Origin: Synanceia verrucosa
Lineage: Eukaryota; Chordata; Actinopteri; Perciformes; Synanceiidae
Assembly: GCA_029721515.1 (NCBI GenBank)
Contig: CM056565.1
Location: 10,542,742-10,606,741 of the forward strand
Reading direction: 5' to 3'
Length of the DNA: 64,000 nucleotides
The notes under the pieces were generated by a model, which had not been told where the DNA came from, made no database searches, and worked only from the letters and a program-made list of their open reading frames with translations. Below, piece by piece: positions 36,901 through 47,039 of the stretch. Position 1 is the first letter of the stretch. Each line of letters starts with the position of its first letter. The position numbers were made by a program, and so were the translations under genes.

Positions 36901-39053
36901 GCATTTGTGTGCATTTTCCTCACTGGCACCACCAGTCTCTGGTTCTTCTGTCCTGGTTTTCTGCAGCTCCAGTGGGGGCTGTCTCTACAGACGCTCTCTC
37001 TCCTTCTTCCCTTTTAGCATCCATCTCTCTCAGCTCTTCGTCTGTGTATTCCGGCTCGTCCAGGTACGGTTCATTGGAGAAAAATTGCTCATGGTTGTCT
37101 CCAAAGACATCGGAAAGTCCTCCAAACTGGTCTTCAGAACAGGCTTCTTTGTGCCCTCTACGTCGTCTGTCAATGACAGTTGCATGTAAAAACTACAAAC
37201 TATTGCTGTTAGGTGATATCAGTCCGTTGCTGTCTAGCTTACTACCAGGAAGTACTGTATATTACGCTGCTGCTGCTTTCAAAACGCAAGTTTAGTTTTA
37301 TGTCTAAAATTATTTTATCAACGCAGACATTTACATCGATAGTCTGGTGTTATAACTGATTTGCCGCAGGTGCACTGTGGAGTGGGTTAGACTGTTTTTA
37401 TATGGCAGGCTAAACTAGAACCATCGACTTGCATTAGCCTAGCACCAGTGAACTCTACAACTAGAAGGACTGAACGAAATTTTTTTAAAAATCTGTCTCT
37501 ACACAACTGCAACACTCCGGCTCACCTGGAAATGAGGCCCTATGTCCAAAATTCTGAACTATCACTTTAAGCAGAAAGATGCAGTTGATGTTCACTCTGC
37601 TTTGAAAATGTATCATTAATTGGGAATCGGCCTATATCTAGGTTATATATTACTATATTATGAATCCAAAAGTCCCAGAGAGTGTCTAAGCTCTTGTTAA
37701 ATTTTTTTCTTATGACTCCCACATCTATTGTCATCTGCAAATCTTAATGCAGTTAAAATATGATTTTAAACCTCAATTTATCAGTCCCTTTGTAAGTGAT
37801 CTCCCACTGTGTCCAATAAGGCAAGAAAAACAAGGTGCGTGTCTACTATCTGGCCTGGCTAAGGAACAAGATCCTCCACAACGACCCCGAGGTAGAGAAG
37901 AAGCAGGGCTGGACCACTGTGGGGGAGATGGAGGGCTGTGTGCACTACAAAGTGGGTGAGTGACTGACGATGGCCCTTTATCAACGCTGGCTATTCCAAC
38001 CTGGAGAAATTCCCATAAATGCATTTGAAGCAGTGAATTATTGATTAGAATTATCTGATGTTAGATGGCATTGTGGTTGTTCCATCTAGTGAAATACGAG
38101 AGGATAAAGTTCCTGGTGATTGCTTTGAAGAATGCAGTGGAAGTGTACGCCTGGGCGCCCAAACCTTATCACAAATTCATGGCCTTCAAGGTAAGTCTCC
38201 CCTTTCCCACGAGCTTGATTAGTTATGTGAGATAAACCAGACGGGTTGATTATCTTCTCACCTTCACTCCCTTTTAATCAGTCTTTTGCAGACCTGCCAC
38301 ATAGACCCGTCCTGGTCGACCTGACGGTGGAGGAGGGTCAGAGGTTGAAGGTCATCTACGGTTCGTGTGCCGGCTTCCATGCCATCGACGTGGACTCTGG
38401 AAACAACTATGACATTTATATCCCCGTTCACGTGAGTTGCAGACAGCAGTGTTTTGGTAAATAAGAAACCTGCTGGAGCTCATGCCTTCTGTTTTCATCT
38501 CAAACAGATCCAGAGCCATGTGACGCCGCACGCCATCGTGTTCCTGCCCAGCTCAGACGGCATGGAGATGCTACTGTGCTACGAAGACGAGGGTGTCTAC
38601 GTCAACACATATGGGCGCATCATCAAGGACGTGGTCCTGCAGTGGGGCGAGATGCCCACATCTGTCGGTGCGGGTCAAATCCAAAAACAAACTGTGAACA
38701 AAAGTCCAAGTCTAATAGATCTGGAACTAATGTTAACCTTTTGCCTTGCAGCTCATATCTGCTCAAATCAGATCATGGGATGGGGAGAAAAGGCCATTGA
38801 GATCCGCTCTGTGGAGACCGGCCATCTGGACGGTGTCTTCATGCACAAAAGAGCTCAGAGGCTCAAGTTTCTTTGTGAGAGAAATGACAAGGTAGGAACT
38901 CCTTCAGGTGTGGGACAGCAAAGCCACTAAAGGCAGATTTAAAGACATGCATGTGCTCTTGTTCCTCAGGTGTTCTTTGCGTCGGTGCGGTCTGGAGGCA
39001 GCAGCCAGGTGTACTTCATGACGTTGAACAGAAATTGCATCATGAACTGGTGA
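11714..39053 (+). CDS. mink1: Misshapen-like kinase 1 (MINK1, GCK-IV Ste20 family kinase)
   Basis: MINK1 is a cytoplasmic serine/threonine kinase acting in JNK/p38, Rap2 and Hippo-type signalling. The 32 coding exons start at 11714, 16804, 17266, 17538, 17738, 17915, 18135, 20015, 21363, 21671, 21839, 24735, 25438, 27343, 27620, 28023, 28611, 28794, 28999, 29353, 29859, 30176, 31288, 31763, 32108, 35538, 37821, 38090, 38282, 38508, 38752 and 38970. They end at 11770, 16869, 17448, 17648, 17828, 18045, 18189, 20093, 21538, 21740, 22049, 24842, 25524, 27519, 27790, 28289, 28690, 28897, 29090, 29376, 30010, 30293, 31404, 31874, 32257, 35681, 37955, 38190, 38431, 38667, 38891 and 39053. The total is 3903 nt, 1300 residues plus stop (human about 1330). 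Order: kinase ~25-289, Glu/Gln/Arg-rich coiled-coil linker ~340-535, Pro/Ser-rich linker with a DYSSSSESSESS acidic tract, CNH domain ~985-1280, ending NCIMNW. VEVVGNGTYG, MQRPVEPQ, PLKPYAAPVPRSQSL and YQSRGLVK separate it from TNIK and MAP4K4. No lesion seen. Confidence 0.97.
12881..12928. repeat. (GT)n microsatellite
   Basis: About 24 uninterrupted GT dinucleotides, preceded by an imperfect GT/GC run from about 12855. Confidence 0.98.
13126..13250 (+). repeat. Old interspersed repeat, copy 1
   Basis: The segment starting 'ccagtggcgttgctagggc' and running through 'ggggctccaagcaag' and a C-rich core matches the reverse complement of 54285-54428 along most of its length. Two diverged copies 41 kb apart in opposite orientation identify a dispersed repeat. 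I recognise the opening block from fish genomes but do not name the family. Confidence 0.7.
19377..19420. repeat. Perfect 17-bp inverted repeat with 10-base loop
   Basis: ccactgacagggtgttg (19377-19393) is followed by a 10-base spacer and its exact reverse complement caacaccctgtcagtgg (19404-19420). It lies deep in mink1 intron 7, away from exons. The stem is short for a miRNA precursor. It may be a remnant of a palindromic element or a template-switch product. Confidence 0.95.
20692..20759. repeat. 24-bp tandem duplication followed by an inverted copy
   Basis: A 24-base block containing cttctcatctccctcacaat occurs at 20692-20715 and again at 20717-20740. The inverse attgtgagggagatga (20744-20759) follows after three bases, giving a 16-bp hairpin. 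The mixture of direct and inverted copies suggests a template-switching replication error in mink1 intron 8. Confidence 0.93.
21236..21313 (+). mobile_element. tRNA-like SINE head (box A and box B) in mink1 intron 8
   Basis: The sequence holds a box-A-like tggtgtagtgg and a perfect box-B ggttcgattcc about 37 bp apart. This is an internal Pol III promoter arrangement derived from a tRNA. It is the 5' head of the same family whose body lies at 1905-2195. The copy is truncated after 'cctggggcctttct', about 50 bp upstream of mink1 exon 9. It is not a functional tRNA gene: no full cloverleaf can be drawn. Confidence 0.8.
22050..24734 (+). other. mink1 intron 11, no features seen
   Basis: The intron is AT-rich and has no recognisable transposon ends, RNA gene or conserved exon. 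It separates two exons of the coiled-coil linker. Confidence 0.5.
25438..25524 (+). other. mink1: mink1 coding exon 13, likely cassette exon of 29 codons
   Basis: The exon encodes EFIRHKLEEEQRQLEILQQQ... (residues 447-475) in phase 0 at both ends, so skipping keeps the frame. The same segment is present in TNIK and MAP4K4 but, as I remember it, missing from the usual human MINK1 sequence, where REQ runs straight into EYKRKQLEEQRQ. Here the exon is intact, with a good acceptor and donor. It extends the coiled-coil linker. Confidence 0.85.
29353..29376 (+). other. mink1: mink1 24-nt microexon (SYKRAIGE)
   Basis: A 24-base exon bounded by AG (29351-29352) and a gttagt donor encodes SYKRAIGE in phase 0, between ...GRPA and DHGLFAKER. 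I recall the same eight residues in some mammalian MINK1 isoforms, which supports it as a conserved alternatively used microexon. The donor GTTAGT is not a consensus GTRAGT, which fits regulated inclusion. Confidence 0.8.
32513..33800. mobile_element. Short-TIR DNA element, split by a Tc1-like insertion
   Basis: The outer ends are imperfect inverted repeats: agctgtgcgatatg at 32513 and catatcgcagagct ending at 33800. Both flanks contain 'gatatcg/cgatat'-rich sequence seen in a common fish repeat. A complete Tc1-like unit (32895-33702) sits inside, so this is the older element. I could not find a clean target-site duplication, and the superfamily is unassigned. Confidence 0.6.
32895..33702 (+). 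mobile_element. Internally deleted Tc1-like transposon
   Basis: Ends are inverted repeats: tactaaaaggcattaaaaac at 32897 and gtttttaatgcctcttagta ending at 33700, bounded by TA. At 33196 an ORF starts MPRLAANMREQAIGMLRSGM and continues through a helix-turn-helix (VARHFGVHRCTISRLQ), then stops. From 33350, in another frame, comes DWPPYSPDMNPIEHLWDNLD, the end of a Tc1-type DDE transposase. The middle of the transposase is deleted, so the copy is non-autonomous. Confidence 0.9.
35955..36418. mobile_element. piggyBac-like MITE with TTAA ends
   Basis: ttaactctttgagtgcca (35955-35972) and tggcactcaaagagttaa (36401-36418) are perfect 18-bp inverted repeats beginning and ending in TTAA. TTAA target duplication and a CYCTTTG-type terminus fit piggyBac-like elements. 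An internal ttaaccctttgtgtcccg at 36273 looks like another terminus of the same type. No transposase is encoded. It lies in mink1 intron 26. Confidence 0.75.
36499..37570. mobile_element. Long-TIR DNA element with TTAA target duplication
   Basis: 36503-36786 and 37281-37566 are inverted repeats of about 285 bp, roughly 90% identical by eye, starting agtgatagttcag. TTAA occurs on both outer sides (36499-36502 and 37567-37570). The central ~490 bp, on the minus strand from about 37190 to 36930, has an open frame with an Arg-rich start, an acidic middle (YLDEPEYTDEELREMDAKRE) and RRTRDWWCQ before a stop. Long TIRs with TTAA suggest a Kolobok-type element; that assignment is inference. Confidence 0.85.
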
Positions 39054-39189
39054 AGTAGGGGCTGGTCTGGTCAGTGAGTGGAACCCAGCAGGGTCCAGAG
39101 AACAAAGTGAAATCCTCACAAACGCATGCACACAAATGCAAACGCCTCCCTCCCTCTTTCTCCAGCTCGCTCCGTCTCACGCTCCAAAG

Positions 39190-39219
<30 letters not shown>
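39190..39219. repeat. (CA)n microsatellite in mink1 3' UTR
   Basis: About 15 CA dinucleotides, 137 bp after the mink1 stop codon. Confidence 0.97.
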
Positions 39220-39222
<3 letters not shown>

Positions 39223-42200
39223 CAAACAATCTTTCAGTCCATTCCAGCGTACATGTACACCTCTTAAAATACAATTTCTACAGAGATGCCCCCTGATGAT
39301 TTTCTCCCTGGACTCATGATGAAAAATCAAAGATGAACTTCTAATGATAATACCATCTATTGATTTGTACTGTAAATATTCTTGTCTTGATTTACTTTAC
39401 TTGGTGGAGCTGTGTTCTGTCGTAACTATTTAGTTCCTAATTGTGAAGTATGTTAATAACATTCCTGGATGGTTCTACAGTACGTTTTGAAGAAGGCATT
39501 ATTTACCAATACTGTACGTTGAAATGAAGCTGTAAATAGGTAGCACCTTACACTTAGATCTGAATCATTTGCAGGCCTCTTATAAAGCCTCTATTCAGCG
39601 TTTCGCCACCGGACACATGGACGTCAAATAAGAAAATGCTGGATCGCCCATCTGCAGTGGCCCATTGTTATGGGCCACTGTGATTTCAGGGAGGGTTAAA
39701 GGAAGGATTTAGTACAAAACAAATTTACAAAGGGACATTAAAGTCAGGACAAAGTAGCTCGTTGAAGTATTTTTTGGTTATCTACTGTAGACTAACCTGA
39801 AGTCCAGCTTTCACTAACTTTTCCTGGCCTGAATGGCAAATGATGTTGCAACACATAATTGCAGCAAGCAAGCCTTGAATGCTTCACAAGCAAAGCGGAT
39901 TTCCGTTTAACCACAAATAAATGAACAAACCAATCAGAAGTCTCATAAATGTGCAGCACTCAGAATCAGTAATGTGAACTCTCCTGCTTTTTTTCTCTCT
40001 GGTTTAGCTGAAGCCATTATTTGACTCATCAGGCTTGGATCTAAACTTTTTTGTTTTCATAGATTTTACAAAGTACAAGAAATTTGTTATTTATATGTAG
40101 TGATTCTGTATTGGTATTAGCCTACTGGTATTCTTATTTTTACTGTAATTATATTGCCATTATATTGCAATATATGCTATTCTGTGGAGTCTTTGAGCAG
40201 GGGAGTGAGTGTTTGGCTGGAGGAGAGGGAGGAGATGGGATGTTTGTTAGTAAAGGAGGACGTAGAAAGACGGTGTCACTGAGATTATAGTGATCACAGT
40301 GATCTACTCTACTGTATTATATTTCAGTTCTTAGACTATTTTGTTAGTGTGGATATTATTTTTTGTTGAGAAGTGTTTGCAGAGAACAGCTTAGTGTGAT
40401 ACAGATGGTTATTTGTATAAGGCCAGTGGAAAGATTTAGTGTAGGGTGACTCTGCAATACCACAGAGGACTCCATCTCTTCAGGCACTTTGGAGAACACA
40501 CGAGAATTAATATATTTTATATCTATACTTTCTGCCAAAGTTCACAGCATGTTCTGCAACGGGGGTATGAATCAAAGGGAGGAGTGCTTAATGTCTTCCT
40601 ACAGATCACTAAACAATGCTCCTTTCTGAACGTACATCTGAAAACTCTCATAGTATGGTGTCCTGCTCAAACAGCTGCTTGCTATTTCCTGTAGAGCTTT
40701 ACTCAGTGTTTGTTAGGAAAGCAAATTAGTTTTTTTCCCTCGTCTTTATGGGACTTATCCCTCTGCTTCGTTTATGCAGCTGCATGTGGATGATACTGTG
40801 TGCTGTCATGCACCAGGCAGTGCGGTAGAGGTGTGAGGCGGCGTCATCAGGAAGTAGCTCGGTGATTTTCAAAGCACCACAAACACTGCTTTGCTTTCTG
40901 TGACGGCGTTCCTCTGATATCAGCAAATGGACATTTTAAAGTCAATACAGATTTTCCTGTTGGATCTGGACAGCATGGAGTTGTTTGGGAAATAATAATA
41001 TTTCATCAAGTTCGTTCATCGGCTTATGAATTGAATCTGACATGTTAATGTTAAAAGGACACAACTGTAATTTCTTTTGGTTATCTAGAAAGGAACCTTG
41101 GCTAGTGATCAATGGGACGGTCTACTAGAAGTTACCAAGGAGATATATTTCATACCTGAAAAGCATTGAAGAGTGCTGTGTATGTTCAGGGCAGAGGGCG
41201 TTTAATCAAAGATTATAGAAATAGGTGGTTAATTTTATGGTGAGATTATAAAACAAACTGTAAATGGGCATGGAAAGCACTTTCACTAAACATACATTTA
41301 CAAATATATCTTGAGCAGATATTTGGTGTGCATGTCAGCCACTGAAAAGAGTATTTAGCACTGTCGTTTTCCCCTTTTAGCAAATGTGTTTTTATTCTTG
41401 AATATCTGTTAATGTGCCACGACTTTGCATTTCAAACGTCACAGTTACAATCCACCAGTTGCTCTGGCACTCGTGCTTTTTATGGTCAAATCATAATTTT
41501 TTTTAATCAATCTGCCATGTTTACAGTTAAAGCAGTGCCTTGGATTTGGGAAGGTGAGAGGTTTAAGGATGGGTTTGAGCCCCCCCCTCAGCCCAGTTGT
41601 TTCTAACTTGCAATCTTGTGAAGAAGAGGCACAACTATATTTACTCCCTCAATAGGATTTATGTCCCGTGCCACTTAAGTGCACTTAAGTCAAATCCTGA
41701 ATAGATGGACTTGAAATGCTTTCTTGGCACCACGCATCTATTACCTAAATATGATCAACAGACACACGATAATCCATTCAGAAAGTTGAAATAATAAGTC
41801 AACAGCAGTTAGTCTGCTCACAGTGGGAGCCAGCAGAGAGAAAAGCCATACGTGTGCAGCGCGCTTGTAGAGAAACCTTAGTACTTGTGCACAGATCCAG
41901 TTCAACTCGTGTGTGTGGTGTCTGCTCAGAAAATGTAGGTTGTTGCAGCAAAGACGAGATAAGCGCTTATTCTTGAACAATGTTGATTATGTGATCTTGT
42001 AGTCGGGAAAAGTAGCTCGATATATTCTGAGAAGCTTATTTTATAAAATATGTAAATTAGTCTATATTGAGAAATCAAAGTGAATGTACATCTATAAGAC
42101 AGATTTGTATTTATATGAAAATGTGTACTGCTCTATTAATCAAAGCACAATGTATTTTAAGGCAGAGCGATCAAAGCTAGACTTAGTGTAACAGAGATGG

Positions 42201-42391
42201 GGTGTGTTTTTTTTTTTTTTTTTTTGTTTGTTTTTTTCCCCTCATTCACTCAGCGCCAGTCAGACTCGTCAGTAATCAGTCAGAGTAGTTGGTTTTAGCT
42301 GAGACAGCTGTGTGAATGTGGACTGCTGCGGTTATCGAGACATAACAGATAATCTGTCTGTCCTATTGTTATCAAAAGAGTCAGCTGTGGC

Positions 42392-42552
42392 TGGTGCTGG
42401 ATCTGGTCTCTGGTGCTGGATCAGGCCCGTGGTGCTGGATCAGGCCCGTGGTGCTGGATCAGGCCTGTGGTGCTGGATCTGGCTCCTGGTGCTGGATCAG
42501 GCTCCTGGTGCTGGATCAGGCTCCTGGTGCTGGATCAGGCTCCTGGTGCTGG
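42392..42552. repeat. 19-bp minisatellite, about 8.5 units
   Basis: The unit tggtgctggatcaggctcc recurs in tandem with variants ending in cccg, cctg or tctc. Variants are grouped: the cccg type comes first and the ctcc type last, showing stepwise expansion. Confidence 0.95.
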
Positions 42553-43167
42553 GTCTTGTGGGGTTGAGCGGCTCAGGTGATGAGCGCCGATGAGCGTCAG
42601 GTGTGGCGACTCTTGACTTTGGTATTTCATTAAAAAAAGCAGCATTTAGCAAGTGAGAAGTGCATTGATCGACCAAATATTCAAAGATAATTAGATAAAG
42701 ATCATGTCTTGTTGTTTCACCTGTAACTGTCAGCAGGTATGAATGAAGAGGAACTCCACTGAATTCACACATCAGTCTGTTTCCAGGTCTTCAGCAGGAC
42801 CACTGACCACTGAAAAGCCTCCAGAGGGAGCTGTGTGAGTCTGATAAATGACTCGTGTGACATCACTTGAGTCAAAATCAACAAAGGTCTGACAATGAAA
42901 AAATAAAGTAAGACTAAAGCTCGCTAACTAGACCTCTGTGACTCATCTCTGCTTGAGGCTACATTAGCCACAGCTAGCAACACTCCCAAATCTCTCTTGA
43001 CTAAAATGTCAGCCTTCATGTTGCATTGTGGGAAGTGTAGGCATTCTATCAGAAGGAATAAAAAAGTGGAATAAAACAGGACATAACATTTAATGCTAAA
43101 TCAGTGGCGCTCGCTATGTGTTTCTAGAGCCCCAAACGCTAAATGCAGCCATTTTGTGTGCAACAGT

Positions 43168-44065
43168 CCAGGGGCCTCATGTTTCAATACGTGCGTGGAT
43201 TTCATACTGAGAGCTGGCGTACGCTGTAATCCAGAAAGTGGCGTACGCTGTCAAAAATCCGGATTTATCAATGATGCCACATATGCTGCACCTGATGGAT
43301 CACACTGATGAGAAATAGGATCACAATTCAGGAGAGATGCTGATAAAGATATTTGTGACGTTACGCACACGTGTGTAGATGATAACTGGAGATGCACACA
43401 TGCAAACCATGAGTCAGCGAGAAGACTGATGACCAGTAAAAATTTACTCCAGCCGCCCCGCACCATGCCCGCCTACAGCCTGTCCCCACCACGCTTTTGT
43501 TTAGGATGTATGAATCGCCTGTTGAGCCAGATCACCTCGCAGCAATGTTGGTCACATTCATTTGAGCATCATCTGCATACTGTGATGGTGCTTTTATTGT
43601 AACATGAATGCAGTCGATCACTCTGATTACGTCAGGAAATCCAGCTATCACTGCAAATTGCACATTAATGTTGACCTGTTTAACTGCATTGTATACGAAT
43701 TTTAATACGCCTGGCTGATGTGTGGATGATCTAGTCCGGCTCAGGGTCGACTGGCTCCCTCCCGATCGGTCGGTGTGCGGCCGTGGTCAGCGCCTGTGTG
43801 GCTCTGGCAGCGCTCGGCTCCTCCTGTGACGCTCCAAGGCTGGGAGCTGAGTGGTCACAGCTCCGCGCACAGCTGTTTACAAACTAGTGACAGTTTCCCC
43901 AACATCCCCTCTAAGTGTCGCCAACGGACCAAAGCATCAGAACCTGGCGTACGGCGGCTATGAAGTTGGCGTGGAGCTGCGCCAGTTTCCACACTCAGTT
44001 CACTATTGATAAATCAGAATGTGAACGTAGATCCTGGCGTACGCTTTGATACATGAGGCCCCTGG
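43168..44065 (-). mobile_element. PIF/Harbinger-type transposon relic
   Basis: The ends are inverted: ccaggggcctcatgtttcaa at 43168 and, reading inward from 44065, ccaggggcctcatgtatcaa. Subterminal 'ggcgtacgc' motifs recur on both sides. On the minus strand, about 43700 to 43555, one frame reads NVQFAVIAGFPDVIRVIDC then IHVTIKAPSQYADDAQMN, matching the GFPNVIGAIDCTH...IKAP block of PIF/Harbinger (HARBI1-like) transposases. Only this fragment of transposase remains. Confidence 0.85.
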
Positions 44066-45337
44066 TGTTGCCTGGCAACATTAGTAACCATGGAAGTGAA
44101 ACAGACTGATGTGTAAAATTGATGGAGTACTCCTTTAACACACATTTTCATGTTGCATAATATCAAATTTACTTGGAATACTTAAGTGTACCTCGGCTGA
44201 GGCACATCTAACTAGTAATTTGCAGTTCAGTTGAAGTTGTCGATAATTATTGAATCATCTTTATGGTCTGATTTGTTTTGACAGTTGTTTTTCTGGATGA
44301 CATTAAATAACTAGCTTGAACTCATGTGGCTCAACAATGTTGTAAAATAGTAATAAACCTCTCTTGTGTCGTTTTTGGGTGAGGTAACTCAGCATGTCAT
44401 CAGGCAGTCACTTCCAGATATTAAGCTTGTTGTTGAATTTTATGCAGCAGTAAATCTTTCAGCGGGTTGCAGTTTGTAACCCAAGTTTAGTTCTGGTTGA
44501 TGATTTTCCTAAAAGCACCTGAGGGTGTAAAAGTGCTATTTCATTTTTGTGCCAAGAGCTGTTAAAAGAACCTCACTACTCATTCGTTTTAGCGTCCGTC
44601 TGACCGTGAGCATGGACACATGAGTTCCTGTTGACGCGGCTCTGAACAGCCAAGATGCACAAAGACAGAAAGACAGAGGCACCACTGAGCTGAAGGTGGA
44701 GGACATCGTGCTGAGAGGATGCTCTCTCAGCTGATGGCGTTTCTTTTTAATAAGCAATACAAGCATTTTAATGAATCCTATCTCGGTGTGGCCTACAGGA
44801 AGTGATTCTTCAGTGGCCTTCAGTGGACTGAATGTAGGCTGGTTTGTGTGTGTTGCTTGTTACAGAAGTCGTTCTGTACTTTTACTTTTGTTTGGAGTCA
44901 CAGCAATTAACACCCTGTTTAATACAGTCATGTTGTTGGGATGCATGTTCCTGTTTTGCTACAATAAAATCTCAGAAACTGCCTCCACAAACTCAAAGTA
45001 TGGCTAAACAGATGATGATGTTGTGATGAGGCACTCCTCTCTCATAGCTTCTCTTTCTTATCAATAAGGTGTGAGTGGATTAGCAGCTGTAGCCGGGAGC
45101 GAGGCAGATCTCTAAAATGACGAGGCTCTTTGGAAAGAACTACAATATCTATTCTTTTTTTAATAACTTTTTTTTTTTTTAATTTTAAACATCTTTGCAA
45201 TGTTTTAGTGTGTGTGCGCGCGTCTGTGTTACTTGTGCGAGGTTAACTCCAGATTGTATTTCATAGACTGATAAACTTTAAACTTTCAAAAAGATTGTGT
45301 TGAATGAATTCATGTCTTAATACAGAATTGTTTGAAA

Positions 45338-45343
45338 AATAAA
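45338..45343 (+). terminator. Candidate distal mink1 polyadenylation signal
   Basis: AATAAA is followed about 15-30 bp later by a GT-rich stretch (ttggtgttgtttc), the usual arrangement of a cleavage site. Use by mink1 would imply a 6.3-kb 3' UTR containing the Harbinger relic, so a nearer signal is also plausible. Confidence 0.3.
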
Positions 45344-46850
45344 AGACCTTAATCTCATTGGTGTTGTTTCATTTCTTTGTATTCTGCAAAACCCCTGGAT
45401 CACATGAGGTCAGCGGACTGTTAATACTGATACAGGTGTCATTTTTCCTGTCATGGCTGGTGTCATGGAAACATGCTCGGTGTTTGACCACAAGATGGTG
45501 CTAAAATGTGCCTGGACGTCTTTGTGACAGAACACAACATTCATTATTCTCTTTGCTTTAAAAGTCAAATCACTTCACAGTAAACCCAGTTCAACATTCA
45601 CAGATATGCCATTTAATTGATTAAATGTCTAAAATTGCCTAAAAGATTTTTGAACCTGTTTTTCATCCTTAGTTTGTGAACCAGAATGAGCTGCAGCACA
45701 ACCTGGTGGCTGAAAATAAAAACACCCCAATTCTCAAAAAAAAAAAACCCAGCTGGTTCTCTTCCTGGAAGAAACATTTCAGTCAAACTTCAGTGAGCAA
45801 ATAAGATAAATAAAATGATCTAACATGACCAGAACTGTTAGTCTGTTCAATAAAATATAAAATAACACGGCGTATAACCTGACTTTTTTTTTTTCCATTA
45901 CACAGGAAATACAACCATCATATCTACTCTCAGGTGTGTTTCCACCTTTAAACTTTTGTATTTTGTCATTGCTGTTATGTATTTTTTTACTTCACTAAAG
46001 GTCAAACTTGTGTCTTGCTGTCATGCAATCAAGCAAGTATCTCTAAAAATAAAAGAAAATCAAACACTATTCACTAATTTGTCTTTTTTTCTCTGTGATT
46101 ATTACGTGTTTCATTGAAAAATAGAAATCAGTGTGAATTGGGGCTAAAATGTACCTGGACCGTTTGTATTCAAACAGAGTAGGTGATTTTGTGTTGCCAA
46201 AACTGAGTTGATCATCGAAAAGTATAAATGAAACACAAAAACTGGCAGGAGAAGCTATTATTTATTAATATTATGTACAATTATACCATTGTAATGTCCA
46301 GATAATACATTGACAAATTCAAAGTATGAATACTGGCTCCTGCTTTATCAAGATGTGTTTTTATAATACTCAATTTTCTTTTCACCCATCTTTTGAATCT
46401 CAGATTTTATTTTTTGTTAATTTAATTTATCAGTATTCTCTATTAATAATCCTTAAAGTGTATCTGAGGCACACAGGGAGAACATGAATAAAATAAGTGT
46501 TTAAAAAAAAAACAGAAACAACTGTTGTTTACAACTGTGTGTACGGAGACTACATGATGTTTCCAGCCAGATGAAAATAAGAGTTGATATTTTTCCTTGG
46601 ACTCTTTCGCTCGTCGGCTTGTCCTGTCTTGTCAGTGGTTATTTTATTTTCAGTGTTAATGAACTCACATCATTTCTCTTTCCACAACCCTTCTCCTTCA
46701 CATTAGCGCCGCCGAGATACGGGTCGGACGAGACAGAAATAGTACACAAGTGTCTGAAGTGCATTTTGGACTTCATTGTAAACAAAGACAGAATTGTCCA
46801 ATAACGTCTTCTCCTCCTGTTTAAGTGGAGGAGCAGTGTATCTCAGGAAA

Positions 46851-46852
<2 letters not shown>

Positions 46853-46897
<45 letters not shown>
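46853..46897. repeat. (GT)n(GA)n microsatellite in gnb2 3' flank
   Basis: About 16 GT units run directly into about 6 GA units. On gnb2 mRNA it would read as (TC)n(AC)n. Confidence 0.96.
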
Positions 46898-46898
<1 letters not shown>

Positions 46899-46949
46899 AT
46901 GAGCGTGTTAGAAGGCTTCAGGTCATAGTGGCATTTGTTTTTTTTGTTT

Positions 46950-46955
46950 TTTATT
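46950..46955 (-). terminator. Candidate gnb2 polyadenylation signal
   Basis: TTTATT on the plus strand reads AATAAA on the minus strand, about 230 bp after the gnb2 stop. Another hexamer at 46261-46266 would give a ~0.9-kb 3' UTR. Confidence 0.4.
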
Positions 46956-47005
46956 TGAGCAGCTGAGGTGTCAACTGTAGTTTGTCACATTTTTACATTT
47001 TACAC

Positions 47006-47008
<3 letters not shown>

Positions 47009-47037
<29 letters not shown>
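47009..47037. repeat. (GT)n microsatellite in gnb2 3' UTR
   Basis: About 14 GT units within 180 bp of the gnb2 stop codon. It reads as CA repeats in the transcript. Confidence 0.97.

Positions 47038-47039
<2 letters not shown>

Larger units (their letters stand above)
32108..39053 (+). other. mink1: mink1 CNH-domain exons (coding exons 25-32)
   Basis: These exons encode the citron-homology beta-propeller that binds Rap2-type GTPases and other partners. Visible blocks are IRKYKKRFNSEILCAALWG, VNLLVGTENG, QMDVLEGLNLLITISG, YAWAPKPYHKFMAFKSFADL, DGMEMLLCYEDEGVYVNTYG, QIMGWGEKAIEIRSVETG and FASVRSGGSSQVYFMTLNRN. The reading frame is intact across all junctions. Two large introns within the block (32258-35537 and 35682-37820) are full of transposon relics. 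Confidence 0.95.
39054..46900. other. mink1 3' UTR and convergent mink1/gnb2 intergenic region
   Basis: No ORF here has gene-like composition. Contents: a CA microsatellite (39190-39219), a 19-bp minisatellite (42392-42552), a PIF/Harbinger relic (43168-44065), an 18-bp palindrome (41673-41690) and several polyadenylation hexamers. How far the mink1 3' UTR extends is not determined. Candidates for its end include AATAAA near 42900, 44963 and 45338. Confidence 0.5.

Noticed and set aside
36873..37295. Plus-strand ORF of 140 codons in mink1 intron 26
   Set aside because: It overlaps the right inverted repeat and core of a transposable element in the opposite sense. The minus-strand frame is the better coding candidate.
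11714..39053. TNIK or MAP4K4 identity for the kinase
   Set aside because: The linker motifs PLKPYAAPVPRSQSL, MQRPVEPQ and YQSRGLVK and the VEVVGNG glycine-loop context match MINK1.
42312..42593. ORF with repeated CWIRP/GAGSGL motifs
   Set aside because: It is the translation of the 19-bp minisatellite.
46571..46804. Plus-strand 77-codon ORF ending in SDETEIVHKCLKCILDFIVN
   Set aside because: It has a hydrophobic start and a possible acceptor inside, but no family I recognise. It lies antisense to the gnb2 3' UTR, so it is treated as chance unless transcripts show otherwise.
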